Part shown: positions 36,145-45,317 of the stretch, in pieces
How positions within the stretch are numbered: position 1 is the stretch's first letter
Layout of the letters: every line of letters starts with the position of its first letter
Source: UKL13-2 sp044229235
Lineage (GTDB): Bacteria; Pseudomonadota; Gammaproteobacteria; Burkholderiales; Usitatibacteraceae
Direction of reading: 5' to 3'
NCBI GenBank assembly: GCA_044229235.1
Contig: JBGATH010000025.1
Span: 1 to 64,000 of the forward strand
DNA length: 64,000 bases
The notes under the pieces: model-generated
What the model was told of the DNA's origin: nothing
Databases searched by the model: none
Seen by the model: only the letters and a program-made list of their open reading frames with translations
Translations under genes and position numbers: made by a program

Positions 36145-38265
36145 CTACCGGCTTTCTGTAGAGGTACCGAGGTTATGCGGCAGCGCCTGTTTATTAATGT
36201 CGCGCCGCAATTTGGATTGCTCCGACTCGATCTGCGACTTGTAGACACCCATGGTGTCCGTTCGGGACGCGGTATTCAAGAGCTGTTGCGCAAGCTCAAA
36301 TTCGCGGACAACCCGATACACCCGCCCCGCCGCGAGATTTAGTGCGGGCGATTCCGGATCCTTTTTCAGCGCGGCACGCAAGGTCGCCACGGCACGATCA
36401 CCATCGCCCATTTTATCGATGTAGTACTGCGTGAGAAATATCGCGATCTGCGTAGTAACGCTGGGCAAGCCTCGCGGATTGGACAGGGCAGCGTCCCCGA
36501 GCCTGATGACTTCAGAATCGGGCAGCTTGCAGTAGGCAAATAATTGGCAATCCACCAGCACCCTGATCGATGGCGACACGGCGGGTGGAATGGGGCCGTG
36601 GCCCAGCAAATTCACGGCGGCGTCAAGAACGGACTGATCGTAGGGTCGATTGGTCAGGAATGCCAATTGAACCAGCGAGACATGCGCGGCAATATTACTC
36701 TTGGCAAGCGTCGCACTTTTGGTCAAAGCCGCCTTGGCCGCCTCGTAGTACGCATTGTTTGGCTGGTCCATCAGCAGAATCATGAACATTCGCCCGAGTT
36801 GCAATTGCGCGCGCTCGGATTCCGGATGATTCTCGACTTCTTCCGCAGAAAGCGTCAGCGGATTTCCCCACTGCTCGGCCCGCGCAAAAGTCACCGCGGA
36901 GAGCAACACCCAGTATGCAGCCGCAAAGCCGACGAGCAGTCGCCGAGGTAGATCACGCGGGCTGTTTTCCAGCAGCAAGTAACACGACGAAAAAATCAGC
37001 CCAAAGACAGGAAGGTAGTTCCGGTGCTCGTGGGCAATTTCCAGCGGGATGACCGTTGACTCAAGAAGGTGCCCCCCAAAGAACCACAACAAGCCAAATG
37101 TGACTGCCGGCTGGCGCCGCCTGCATAAGCCCGCCAACGCCAGCAGGCCAACAATGCCAACCCAGGCGAAGAGAGTTGAAAGCGGCTGAAACAGGCTGGC
37201 CGACAGTTCCATATCGTCATGGTAGACACCCAAACTTGAACTGCGAGGTGCAAGCGCCATGAAGATATAGAACCAAATCACCCTGCCCTGTGTGAAAACA
37301 CGTTCCCAGATATCGAAGTCGCGGATCTTGTAGGAACTGAAGAGTCGAGGATCCTGCACGACGGTCGCCAACACGAAAAGGCATCCCGGAACAACCACGA
37401 GCAATACCCCGATGACGCCCAGACTGATTCGGTCCCTTTGAGCGAGTGCGCGGTAATCAAACGCAGTAAGCTCGATGGCACACAGCAGAACGGGAACAAG
37501 TATGCCGTTCTCTTTCGACAACACGGACAACGGCATCGCCACCAGCAGTGCCAAGCCAATTGCGACCCAACCGTATGCTTTGCGCCTCTCAAGGCGCACT
37601 CGCCCGACGCAATAGAGACCAGCGGCAGCAAACGCAAACAATGCGGACAAACTGGTCATTCTCTGTACGATGTACAGGACCGTCGTGAGATTGAGCGGAT
37701 GCAATAACCATATGCCCGTGATCAGCAGACGCGTCCAATCAATTCTCGCTGGAGCAACACCAGCGGGGAGCGGCGGCCTGAATCGATCGAGGAGCAGCCC
37801 CGTCAACCAATAAACCGCAACGCCGCTAAGCAAATGGACGAACAATCCCGTCAATTTGAAATACAACGGCGCACCAAACCCGGTGGTGGATGCATTAAAA
37901 GCAAAACTGAGCATGCTGACCGGGCGCTTGAATGGCCCGGAGAAGCTGGAAACGGCGGCGTCCCAGAGTGACTGCCAAGTCAGGGACTCGATTACCAGCG
38001 ATGAATTAGTGGTGATATTTGCGAAATCGTCGAAGAGGTAATCGCCGTACAGTCCTGGCTGGTATACCAGGAAGGTGATGGCCAGCAGCGCAAACAGGAG
38101 AAGAACCGTTCCCGGTACATATCTCAAACGGGAAGATGGCGGCATTTCGTCGCTCGGCAGTTGATCGGCAATACGCAAAGTCATTCCTTTTGATGATCGC
38201 TCAGGTGCAAAAGCAGTTGCCTCAACGCGCGGCATCCACCGTATGGACGGGATGGAGGAAGTCAC
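36145..38265 (-). CDS. TMTC-like GT-C membrane protein with C-terminal TPRs
   Basis: Up to 706 residues. Ten or so membrane segments begin near residue 48 (VPGTVLLLFALLAITFLVY). The first loop has GLYGDYLFDDFANIT, the DD motif expected at the metal site of GT-C enzymes. The second half (about 460-690) is soluble and TPR-like. The layout is that of TMTC proteins, which in animals use dolichyl-phosphate mannose. It lies between pilA and a DPM1-like gene. The GTG start at 38265 is uncertain; ATGs at 38235 and 38184 are alternatives and all precede the first membrane segment. An O-antigen ligase-like role is possible. Confidence 0.7.
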   Translation of the reverse strand: MTSSIPSIRWMPRVEATAFAPERSSKGMTLRIADQLPSDEMPPSSRLRYVPGTVLLLFALLAITFLVYQPGLYGDYLFDDFANITTNSSLVIESLTWQSLWDAAVSSFSGPFKRPVSMLSFAFNASTTGFGAPLYFKLTGLFVHLLSGVAVYWLTGLLLDRFRPPLPAGVAPARIDWTRLLITGIWLLHPLNLTTVLYIVQRMTSLSALFAFAAAGLYCVGRVRLERRKAYGWVAIGLALLVAMPLSVLSKENGILVPVLLCAIELTAFDYRALAQRDRISLGVIGVLLVVVPGCLFVLATVVQDPRLFSSYKIRDFDIWERVFTQGRVIWFYIFMALAPRSSSLGVYHDDMELSASLFQPLSTLFAWVGIVGLLALAGLCRRRQPAVTFGLLWFFGGHLLESTVIPLEIAHEHRNYLPVFGLIFSSCYLLLENSPRDLPRRLLVGFAAAYWVLLSAVTFARAEQWGNPLTLSAEEVENHPESERAQLQLGRMFMILLMDQPNNAYYEAAKAALTKSATLAKSNIAAHVSLVQLAFLTNRPYDQSVLDAAVNLLGHGPIPPAVSPSIRVLVDCQLFAYCKLPDSEVIRLGDAALSNPRGLPSVTTQIAIFLTQYYIDKMGDGDRAVATLRAALKKDPESPALNLAAGRVYRVVREFELAQQLLNTASRTDTMGVYKSQIESEQSKLRRDINKQALPHNLGTSTESR

Positions 38266-38353
38266 TGCCTGCGATACGCGCTTCCGGCACCAGGTGAGTC
38301 ACGATAGCATCAAATAATTGCAAAACCGTTTATGACGGAATCAGGGCCGACAA

Positions 38354-38381
38354 TGAAAAAAACCCCGCTTTCGCGGGGTTC
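38354..38381 (-). terminator. Intrinsic terminator of the pilin gene
   Basis: On the minus strand AACCCCGC-GAAA-GCGGGGTT is followed directly by a run of T, 23 bases after the pilin stop. It should make pilin the end of its own strong transcript, partly insulating the glycan genes downstream. Confidence 0.85.
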
Positions 38382-38403
38382 TTTCTTTGGAGATTTCCTG
38401 CGC

Positions 38404-38826
38404 TTAACGGCAAGAAGAAGGCAGCCACTGATCCTTCATACCGCCTGCACCCTTTTTGCAAGTCCACTTCACGCCACCAACACCAGTGGTCGGCGAGAGA
38501 ATTACTTCAGCCGCAGCGAGCACTTTCGTGTTGTAAACGATCGTCACAACACCAGCCGCAACCGTTACGCTGGTCACCGCGTTACCCGTGATGGACGGGC
38601 CAAGAGCCAGACCGGCGGACGTGTTGTTCGGCGGCAGGGTACCCTTGGAATTGTAGAACTCCGTAATTGCGGTCTTCGCCGAAGATGCCAGCGACAGCCC
38701 TTCAGTTACGTGCGCGCGCTTGGTGTAATCCTGATAAGCGGGAATCGCCACAGCAGCCAGAATGCCGATGATCGCAACAACGATCATCAGTTCGATCAGG
38801 GTAAAACCTTGTTGAACTTTCTTCAT
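38404..38826 (-). CDS. pilA: Type IV major pilin PilA
   Basis: 140 residues. The prepilin leader MKKVQQG is followed by FTLIELMIVVAIIGILAA. The prepilin peptidase should cut after Gly7, Phe8 be N-methylated, and Glu12 (Glu5 of mature pilin) is present. Two cysteines near the end (WTCKKG... LPSSCR) give a disulfide loop of 16 residues. I use the ATG at 38826 after GGAGAAT; the longer frame adds 13 residues ahead of the leader. A perfect sigma-54 promoter precedes it. The serines at the C-terminus are possible glycan sites, not shown. Confidence 0.93.
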   Translation of the reverse strand: MKKVQQGFTLIELMIVVAIIGILAAVAIPAYQDYTKRAHVTEGLSLASSAKTAITEFYNSKGTLPPNNTSAGLALGPSITGNAVTSVTVAAGVVTIVYNTKVLAAAEVILSPTTGVGGVKWTCKKGAGGMKDQWLPSSCR

Positions 38827-38888
38827 TTGATTCTCCATAACTTGTTTGGGTGGTTTCAAACACATCGCAATGTGTTCTGCCGACTAGA

Positions 38889-38904
38889 TGCAACCATCGT
38901 GCCA
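38889..38904 (-). promoter_or_regulatory. Sigma-54 (-24/-12) promoter of pilA
   Basis: On the minus strand TGGCAC-GATGG-TTGCA matches the RpoN consensus TGGCAC-N5-TTGCW at every fixed base. It lies 63 bases before the pilA start. In known systems such promoters need PilR; the activator sites should lie upstream at higher coordinates, but I could not pick them out. Confidence 0.85.
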
Positions 38905-39332
38905 CACCTTGGATTCAATCTGCAGCTTCCCGAACCGGACGATCTCGGTTGATTAGGCAATAGCCTTGCTGTCATTAATATCACTGTAAATTCATGCACT
39001 TAAGCATAAACATTGCGACATCAGCGGTTTGAGCCCCACGGCCATGTTTGACAGATATTTACATTCGGGACGCTTCTGCTGACCGAGGTATCGACCAAGT
39101 GCCGTTGTCCTCAGCTTGACGCCACGTGACCCCGCAGCCGCCCAGCCCACTGAACCATTATCAATGTGACATTCTATGTCACTGACTGCGCCTTTTTGAC
39201 TCACCCCCGGCTGCTGGCCGGCTAATTTGCTTAAGGACTAGCGTCAGTTTGCGCGCCGGCACTCCGGCTTCGGTCGCCGATCCTCGCGAGGCACAAGCCG
39301 GAACGCACGCATACCCCAGCCGGCAATTCAGG
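38905..39332. other. Gene-free stretch between pilA promoter and the HD-GYP gene
   Basis: About 430 bases with no plausible ORF. It should hold the PilR enhancer sites and the end of the PilB/HD-GYP transcript. I note ccggctt (39264-39270) and aagccgg (39296-39302) flanking a small cctcgcgagg palindrome, but no T-run. The part near 38960-39020 is AT-rich (aatatcactgtaaattcatg). Confidence 0.5.
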
Positions 39333-41021
39333 TCAGGTGCCTGACGGCTCTGCAAACCCCGGGATTCTCGATACATCGATCGAATCAATCTGCGACTTGT
39401 CGAGATATTGCTCGGCGTACTTCAGGTATACCTTTTCGCGCACAAAGACGTCGAACAGATCAGGGTCTATATGGCCATTGAGCTTCAACTTGGCGAGAAT
39501 CTCCAGTGACTCCGAGAGCGTCTTCCCGGGCTTGTAGGGTCGATCCTTCGCGGTAAGCGCCTCAAAGATGTCTGCAATCCCCATGATGCGAGCCTGGATG
39601 CTCATCTGCTCGGCCCGCAAACCACGCGGATATCCCTTGCCATCCATGCGTTCGTGATGCCCGCCAGCGTACTCAGGTACGTTCTTCAGATGTTTGGGCC
39701 ATGGCAATGCTTCCAGCATGTTGATGGTCGCTTCGATATGGTGATTGATGACCTTGCGCTCTGCAGGCGTGAGAGTGCCGTACGGAATATTCAAGTTTTC
39801 GCGCTCGTCCGTCGTCAAAAAGGGTATTGCCTCGCCTTTCTCATTCCGGAACGAATACCCGGCGATCCGATCGACGCGCGCCTGGTCGTCCGGGCTCATG
39901 CGTTCACCACCAATGTTCATACGGCGCAGAAACGCGCGATCCTCATCCAACTGACGTACCAATGCCTGGTAGCTCTGCTCCGCCTCCGTCACGTCCGCTG
40001 TGTTGCCGGCAGCGGTCGACGCCAAAGCGGTCCTGAGCATATTGATTTCCGCATCCCGCTTGAGGATTTCGAAGCGCTGGGACACCAGTTCCACACGGTC
40101 GAATATGGTTTCGAGCTTGGTAGCCTTGTCGACGACATGCACCGGCGTCGTGATCTTTCCGCAATCGTGAAGCAGGCCGGCGATCTTCAGTTCATACCGA
40201 TCCTTCTCGGTCATGCTGAAACCGGCGAGCGGGCCAGTCTCGGTCGCGGCGGCGGCTTCGGCAAGCATCATGGTCAAGCTCGGCACGCGCTCACAGTGCC
40301 CCCCGGTGTACGGCGACTTCTCGTCAATGGCGGTATTGATCAACTCGATCAGTGACTCGAACAACTCCTCGAGCTGATTGATCAGCATGCGATTGGTCAG
40401 GGCAATCGCAGCCTGCGACGCCAATGACTCGGCGAGACGTTGATCTTCGACGGTGAATGCCACCACCTTGCCCTGCTCATCCAGCGCATTGAGCAATTGC
40501 AGCACGCCGATAATCTCGCCTTCGTGATTCTTCATCGGGACGGTGAGGAACGACGTCGACCGGTAGCCGGTCTTTTTGTCGAAATTTCGCGTACCGGAGA
40601 AGTCAAACCCCTCAGCCATGTAGGCATCCGCAATGTTCACCGACTCGTCATGCAGCGCGGCATACGCCGCGATCATGGAGTTATTGGCGACGCCGTCCGG
40701 CTGGTGCAGCGGAATGGGATAAAAGGGAATTTCCTTCCCTGACGTTCCGCCCATGGCGATGTCGAGACTGTCGTTCAGCACGATCTCGAACTTCAGCTTG
40801 TCGTCGATCAGCCGATAAAGCGTGCCGCCGTCCGCATGGGTTATTTTTTTCGCAGCGGTAAGAATCGTTTCGAGGAGCCGGGTAATGTCGCGCTCCTGCG
40901 AGAGCGCCACGCCAATGCGGTTGAGGTACTCAAGGGACGTGAAGAGCCGGTCGCGGATTTGCGCATCCGGCGTATCGCCAAAGGTCCTGCTGATGGCATT
41001 CGCGTCGGCGTGAGAGGTCAT
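39333..41021 (-). CDS. GAF-HD-GYP cyclic-di-GMP phosphodiesterase
   Basis: 562 residues. A GAF sensor domain (about 40-215) is followed by an HD-GYP domain with HDCGK near residue 285 and the complete HHERMDGKGYP near 455. These are the marks of enzymes that hydrolyse c-di-GMP to pGpG or GMP. About 100 residues of insertion lie between these two blocks. The start abuts the stop of the GAF-PilB gene with no gap, so the two are one operon. The ligand of the GAF domain is unknown. Confidence 0.88.
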   Translation of the reverse strand: MTSHADANAISRTFGDTPDAQIRDRLFTSLEYLNRIGVALSQERDITRLLETILTAAKKITHADGGTLYRLIDDKLKFEIVLNDSLDIAMGGTSGKEIPFYPIPLHQPDGVANNSMIAAYAALHDESVNIADAYMAEGFDFSGTRNFDKKTGYRSTSFLTVPMKNHEGEIIGVLQLLNALDEQGKVVAFTVEDQRLAESLASQAAIALTNRMLINQLEELFESLIELINTAIDEKSPYTGGHCERVPSLTMMLAEAAAATETGPLAGFSMTEKDRYELKIAGLLHDCGKITTPVHVVDKATKLETIFDRVELVSQRFEILKRDAEINMLRTALASTAAGNTADVTEAEQSYQALVRQLDEDRAFLRRMNIGGERMSPDDQARVDRIAGYSFRNEKGEAIPFLTTDERENLNIPYGTLTPAERKVINHHIEATINMLEALPWPKHLKNVPEYAGGHHERMDGKGYPRGLRAEQMSIQARIMGIADIFEALTAKDRPYKPGKTLSESLEILAKLKLNGHIDPDLFDVFVREKVYLKYAEQYLDKSQIDSIDVSRIPGFAEPSGT

Positions 41022-43400
41022 TTACTTGATACAGACCGCTCGAACCTGTTTCATGTCGGTAGTACCCATCATCACTTTTTCCATGCCGTCCATCTTCAGT
41101 GTGGACATGCCTTCATCCACGCTCTTTACGAAGATTTCGGCGACGCGCGCCTTTTCCTGGATGAGCTTCTTCACCGGATCGCTGGCAATCATCAATTCGT
41201 GAAGGCCGACGCGCCCCTTATATCCGGAACCGCCGCAGGCATCGCATCCCTTCGGGCGATAAAAAGTAAGTTTTCCGTCCTTGCCGTATTCCTTTAGCCA
41301 GTAATCGTAGAGCTTCTTGGCTTCTCCCGCCGCATCCTTTTTCCAGGGCTCGGTCTGCCGAAGGTCATTGGTGAACTCGTGCATGAACTGCTTGAGTTCC
41401 TCGGCATCGGGCGTATAGGCTTCCTTGCACTTGCCGCACAGACGCTTGGCCAAACGCTGGGCGAGAATGCCGACCAGGGCATCTGCAAAGTTAAAGGGAT
41501 CCATTCCCATGTCCAGCAGGCGAATGATGGCTTCCGGGGCGGAGTTCGTATGCAGCGTCGCGAACACCATGTGACCGGTAAGCGATGCCTCGATGCCGAT
41601 ATGTGTCGTTTCGGCATCACGCATTTCGCCCACCATGATGATGTCCGGGTCGGCGCGAAGAAACGCTTTCATTACCGCCGGAAAATCGATCACCTTCTTG
41701 TTTACCTGCACCTGCCGCAGACCTTTCTGCGTGATTTCAACAGGGTCCTCAGCCGTCCAGATCTTGGTGTCGGGCGTGTTCAGCGAACCAAGCACCGAGT
41801 GCAGCGTCGTGGTTTTGCCGGAGCCGGTTGGACCGCAAACAAAGAACAACCCATAAGGCTTGGAAACAGCCGCAACCAGGTTGTTCTTGTTCTTGGTCGT
41901 CAATCCCAGCTTGTCCAGCGGAATGGGTTCGCCTGCCGCGAGAATACGCATGACGACGTCCTCGACGCCGCCCGCAGTGGGAATCGTTGCCACGCGCAAC
42001 TCGATGTCAAGTGGCCCGAACTTCTTGAACTTGATCTTGCCGTCCTGCGGCTTGCGCTTCTCGGAAATATCGAGGTCGCACATGATCTTGAGCCGCGCCG
42101 ACAACGCACTGCGGTAACTCGACGGAACCTCGATATACGGCGACAGCGTTCCGTCCTTGCGAAACCTGATGCCAGTCTTGCCCTTGCCGGGCATGGGCTC
42201 GATGTGAATGTCCGATGCGCCCTGGTTATAGGCATCGACGATGATCTTGTTGACCAGCTTTACCAGTTCGTTGTCGGATGCGGCGGAAACCTCGTCGGAG
42301 GCACCAATGCCGTCCGACTCGGACTCGTCGTCAAGATTGGACAGCAAATCACCGATGTCTTCGGCACCCATGCCTTCGCCGCCGAAGAACTGGTTGAGCG
42401 TCGCGGCGAAGTCCCGCGAAGTACAGATTCGGTAGGCAGGCCGCTGCTTCGGAAAGATATTTTCGACAACACGCGAGCTCTTGACATGCTCGGGGTCGGT
42501 CGTCATCACGATCAACCCCTCCTTGCTGTCCTCGATGGGCAGCCAATTGGCCGATTCGGCGTAATCCCGCTTGAGGTTTCGCAGCAGGTCAATGGGTTTG
42601 ATCCGCTCCGGCTTGAACGGCTCGTAGGGCACGCCAAAGTACTTGGCCAGTGCGGCGCCCAGTGCGGGCGGTTTCACCTGGAATTCATCGATAAGGATGT
42701 CCTCGACATTCTTGTTCTTGCGCCGCGCGGTACGCGTGGCCAGCTCCAGCTCTCCCTCGGAAATCACGTTATCGATGATGAGATATTCAAATTTCGACTT
42801 GATCTGGCCTGGAATCTGCTGGCGCACGCGAAATGCGATCGCCAAGGTCTTGGAAAGCTCCACCAGACCTTCTTCAGCCAGGCCGGTGAATGGCGTTCCC
42901 GGCAGATGATTGATCACCTGGATCACACCCAGCAATTCCCCGCCGCCTTCCCCTCCGACGATTGGCGCGACCATCATCTGCTTGGTGCGATATCCGGTGC
43001 GCTGGTCAACCGCCTTCAGGAATGACAGGTTCGGCGAAAAGCTCTTGAGCTCCGCGTCGTCATATACGTCCTTGATGTTCATGAAGCGCTTGTTCAGCGC
43101 AGCACAGCCGGCAATCGAGCTTTCGGAAAGCGGCAGCTTGATGTCCTTGAACGAATTCAGGCCGGATTTGACCTTGGAGACGATGGACGTGCCATCCTCG
43201 GACATGGTGTAAACGGTCAGGCGGTCAGCATCGAACAGCTGGCAGATGTCGCGGGTGACATCCAGCATGATCTCGTCGATGTTCGTCGTTGAATGGATGC
43301 GGTTTGTAACCGCCTGGAGCTTTTTCGAAAACGCCAGCTTTGACGACATGTCCGCCACGTTGGCGGCGCCTCCGGCCTTGGGTTCCAACACTGCACTCAT
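41022..43400 (-). CDS. GAF-containing PilB/GspE-type secretion ATPase
   Basis: 792 residues in three parts. An N-terminal GAF domain (about 20-195) is followed by an MshEN/T2SSE_N-like region (about 205-325, FEYLIIDNVISEGELELA), a c-di-GMP-binding type in relatives. From about 390 the ATPase has QGASDIHIEP, Walker A GPTGSGKTTT (about 523-532), the Asp and His boxes and a zinc site (LCGKC and CDACGGSGY). Hexamers of this class drive pilus assembly or type II secretion. The start ATG at 43400 follows GGAGAA. No other pilus-assembly genes are near. Confidence 0.87.
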   Translation of the reverse strand: MSAVLEPKAGGAANVADMSSKLAFSKKLQAVTNRIHSTTNIDEIMLDVTRDICQLFDADRLTVYTMSEDGTSIVSKVKSGLNSFKDIKLPLSESSIAGCAALNKRFMNIKDVYDDAELKSFSPNLSFLKAVDQRTGYRTKQMMVAPIVGGEGGGELLGVIQVINHLPGTPFTGLAEEGLVELSKTLAIAFRVRQQIPGQIKSKFEYLIIDNVISEGELELATRTARRKNKNVEDILIDEFQVKPPALGAALAKYFGVPYEPFKPERIKPIDLLRNLKRDYAESANWLPIEDSKEGLIVMTTDPEHVKSSRVVENIFPKQRPAYRICTSRDFAATLNQFFGGEGMGAEDIGDLLSNLDDESESDGIGASDEVSAASDNELVKLVNKIIVDAYNQGASDIHIEPMPGKGKTGIRFRKDGTLSPYIEVPSSYRSALSARLKIMCDLDISEKRKPQDGKIKFKKFGPLDIELRVATIPTAGGVEDVVMRILAAGEPIPLDKLGLTTKNKNNLVAAVSKPYGLFFVCGPTGSGKTTTLHSVLGSLNTPDTKIWTAEDPVEITQKGLRQVQVNKKVIDFPAVMKAFLRADPDIIMVGEMRDAETTHIGIEASLTGHMVFATLHTNSAPEAIIRLLDMGMDPFNFADALVGILAQRLAKRLCGKCKEAYTPDAEELKQFMHEFTNDLRQTEPWKKDAAGEAKKLYDYWLKEYGKDGKLTFYRPKGCDACGGSGYKGRVGLHELMIASDPVKKLIQEKARVAEIFVKSVDEGMSTLKMDGMEKVMMGTTDMKQVRAVCIK

Positions 43401-43448
43401 GAAAGTTCTCCGAATCGTTCCATGCATTATGCCGGACACCACATCCGG

Positions 43449-44213
43449 CTATATCGTGAGTTCCATCCCGTTTTCCAGCATGCGGGGACGCCACTTGCCG
43501 GCATTGCGTCCAATTTCGCTCATCGTCAGATGGATTTCGCCGGGCTTGAGATGCGTCACCATGACTTCAACCGGGCGATTCAGCTTTGCCAGTTCCTCGG
43601 CGAGCATGCTCGGACAAAGATGCTTGGAAAGCACGGCGATATCGCGTTCCTTGTTCGGGAAAGCGGTCTCGATGATGAGGTACTTGAGGTTATGCACCCG
43701 ATTGGCGATCTCCCACAACGCGTCGTTGGTGGTGGTATCGCCGCTGAAAATGAGCGTGGCGTTGCCGCTGTCAAGGAGAAAGCCGGTAGCCGGTACCGTG
43801 TGAACGGCGGGTATCGCGGTAATTTTGCGTCCGTCAAAATCGAGTGTTTCGCCCACCGTGATCTCGCGGTAGACCATGCACATTTGGTCACCATTCGGGA
43901 TTTCCGAAAAATCCGGCCAAATCTTCCAGTTGAACAGATGTTCCTTCAACACCTGGATGGTGGCGGCGGTGCTGTAAATGGTGATGGGCCGGTCACGCAT
44001 CCAGCACACGGTGTCCACGAGGAAAGGGATACTGGTCACATGGTCAAGGTGGGCGTGCGAGACAAACACGTGATCAACCTTGACGAGTTGCTCGATGGAC
44101 AGATCTCCCACGCCCGTGCCGGCATCGACGAGTATGTCGTCGTCGATCAGCATGGAGGTCGTGCGAAGGTCTCCGCCGATTCCCCCGCTGCATCCCAGCA
44201 CCCTTATTCGCAT
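43449..44213 (-). CDS. Metallo-β-lactamase-fold class II cyclic-nucleotide phosphodiesterase-like protein
   Basis: 254 residues. MRIRVLGCSGGIGG is the first strand and SHAHLDHV (52-59) the metal-binding HxHxDH motif; later ligands are in FSGDTT and VTHLKPGE. The arrangement recalls yeast PDE1-type class II cAMP phosphodiesterases and RNase Z-like proteins. It lies 48 bases ahead of the GAF-PilB gene in the same direction, in a neighbourhood of signalling proteins, so cyclic-nucleotide turnover is plausible; RNA processing is the alternative. Confidence 0.75.
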   Translation of the reverse strand: MRIRVLGCSGGIGGDLRTTSMLIDDDILVDAGTGVGDLSIEQLVKVDHVFVSHAHLDHVTSIPFLVDTVCWMRDRPITIYSTAATIQVLKEHLFNWKIWPDFSEIPNGDQMCMVYREITVGETLDFDGRKITAIPAVHTVPATGFLLDSGNATLIFSGDTTTNDALWEIANRVHNLKYLIIETAFPNKERDIAVLSKHLCPSMLAEELAKLNRPVEVMVTHLKPGEIHLTMSEIGRNAGKWRPRMLENGMELTI

Positions 44214-44437
44214 GTCCCCTCGCGCGCGGCGCGGCGCGCCGACCGGCGTGCCACATTGTTTTTACCGGCTCGCCGTTCCAGTACTGCCGAACGACAAAAC
44301 CCACCAGCCTGATTATGAACTTTTCGCGAACAAAAAGATGTGCACCACCTCACAGGGGCATACCGCGATCAGGCGGCACATTCACCGGGCGCAGGCACGC
44401 ATGCTCCTGGTCGCGTGACGCACGGATTCGGCGCGCG

Positions 44438-45250
44438 TCAAGGCTTGTAGAAGAACTCCATTTTCACGCCGGCGATTTCGATCAGGTCGTGGTCACCCAA
44501 CTGCTGCGCATGCGCGCCCAGCGGTGCGCCATTCACGGTTGGGAAACTGGTCCCCTCAACGTGGGTAATGAAGAACCCCGTGGGTCGACGGGTGATGACG
44601 GCCACTTGCACGCCGGGTTTGCCAATCGTCGTCAGGTTTTTTGTCAAATCCAGTGTGCGGCCGGCCGCTGCGCCGGAAAGCACCTGGATCGCGGAATCGC
44701 GCGCGGGATTGTTCGGGTCGTGAGCAGCTGCTGCTGCCGGTGCGGCCGGCGGCGGTGATGGCGGCATACCCAAGGGTTTCAGATTCGTCTGGGTGTCGGT
44801 GCCGACTGCGGGAGGCGCGGCGACCGGTGGAGGAGGCGCCATTGCGGCTGGCGCCGGCGTGGGGGCGGCGGCCACGACTGCCGCGGGTGCCGGCGCAGCC
44901 GCCGGCGCCGGCTTGCGAATGATCATCGTCTTTTCGAAATCGCCAGCCGCGGCCTGGGCAGGCGCATCATTGAAATACTTGAGCTTGTGCTTGCCGATCT
45001 CGATGACGTCGTTGTTCTGCAGAAAATGTTTCTTGATCGGCTTGCCGTTGACAAGCGTGCCATTGGTGGAATTCAAATCCTCAATGAATGAGTCATTGAG
45101 GATGGTGATGATCGCCGCGTGCTCACCGGAAACCGCCAGATTGTCGACCTGGATGTCATTGTGAGGTTTGCGCCCGAGAGTGGTCCGCTCTTTGGTGAGC
45201 GTAATCTCCTTCAGCACGGTGCCGTCCACACTTAAGATCAGTTTTGCCAT
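44438..45250 (-). CDS. Protein with two FHA domains
   Basis: 270 residues. The first FHA domain (about 1-95) has TLGRKPHNDIQ, SGEHAAI and STNGTLVNG, the phosphothreonine-binding motifs. A linker (about 105-180) is rich in Ala and Pro. The second FHA-like domain (about 185-270) starts LDLTKNLTTIGKPG and is more divergent: it lacks the usual SRxH, having VITRRPTGFFI instead. Such proteins read Ser/Thr phosphorylation. Paired with the PP2C gene upstream; no kinase is in the window. Confidence 0.85.
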   Translation of the reverse strand: MAKLILSVDGTVLKEITLTKERTTLGRKPHNDIQVDNLAVSGEHAAIITILNDSFIEDLNSTNGTLVNGKPIKKHFLQNNDVIEIGKHKLKYFNDAPAQAAAGDFEKTMIIRKPAPAAAPAPAAVVAAAPTPAPAAMAPPPPVAAPPAVGTDTQTNLKPLGMPPSPPPAAPAAAAAHDPNNPARDSAIQVLSGAAAGRTLDLTKNLTTIGKPGVQVAVITRRPTGFFITHVEGTSFPTVNGAPLGAHAQQLGDHDLIEIAGVKMEFFYKP

Positions 45251-45317
45251 AGCCGTAACCCTAGAAATTAACCTTCAATTGTCTGTTGCCGGGCGGCGCC
45301 CGGACTGAAAATATTTC

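Noticed and set aside
41379..43025. 548-codon open frame on the plus strand
   Set aside because: Lies wholly antisense to the GAF-PilB ATPase gene, which has all its family motifs. The frame is open because of codon bias and has no recognisable domain. The same holds for long antisense frames over valS, egtB, the ATP-grasp gene, alaS and the ABC permease.
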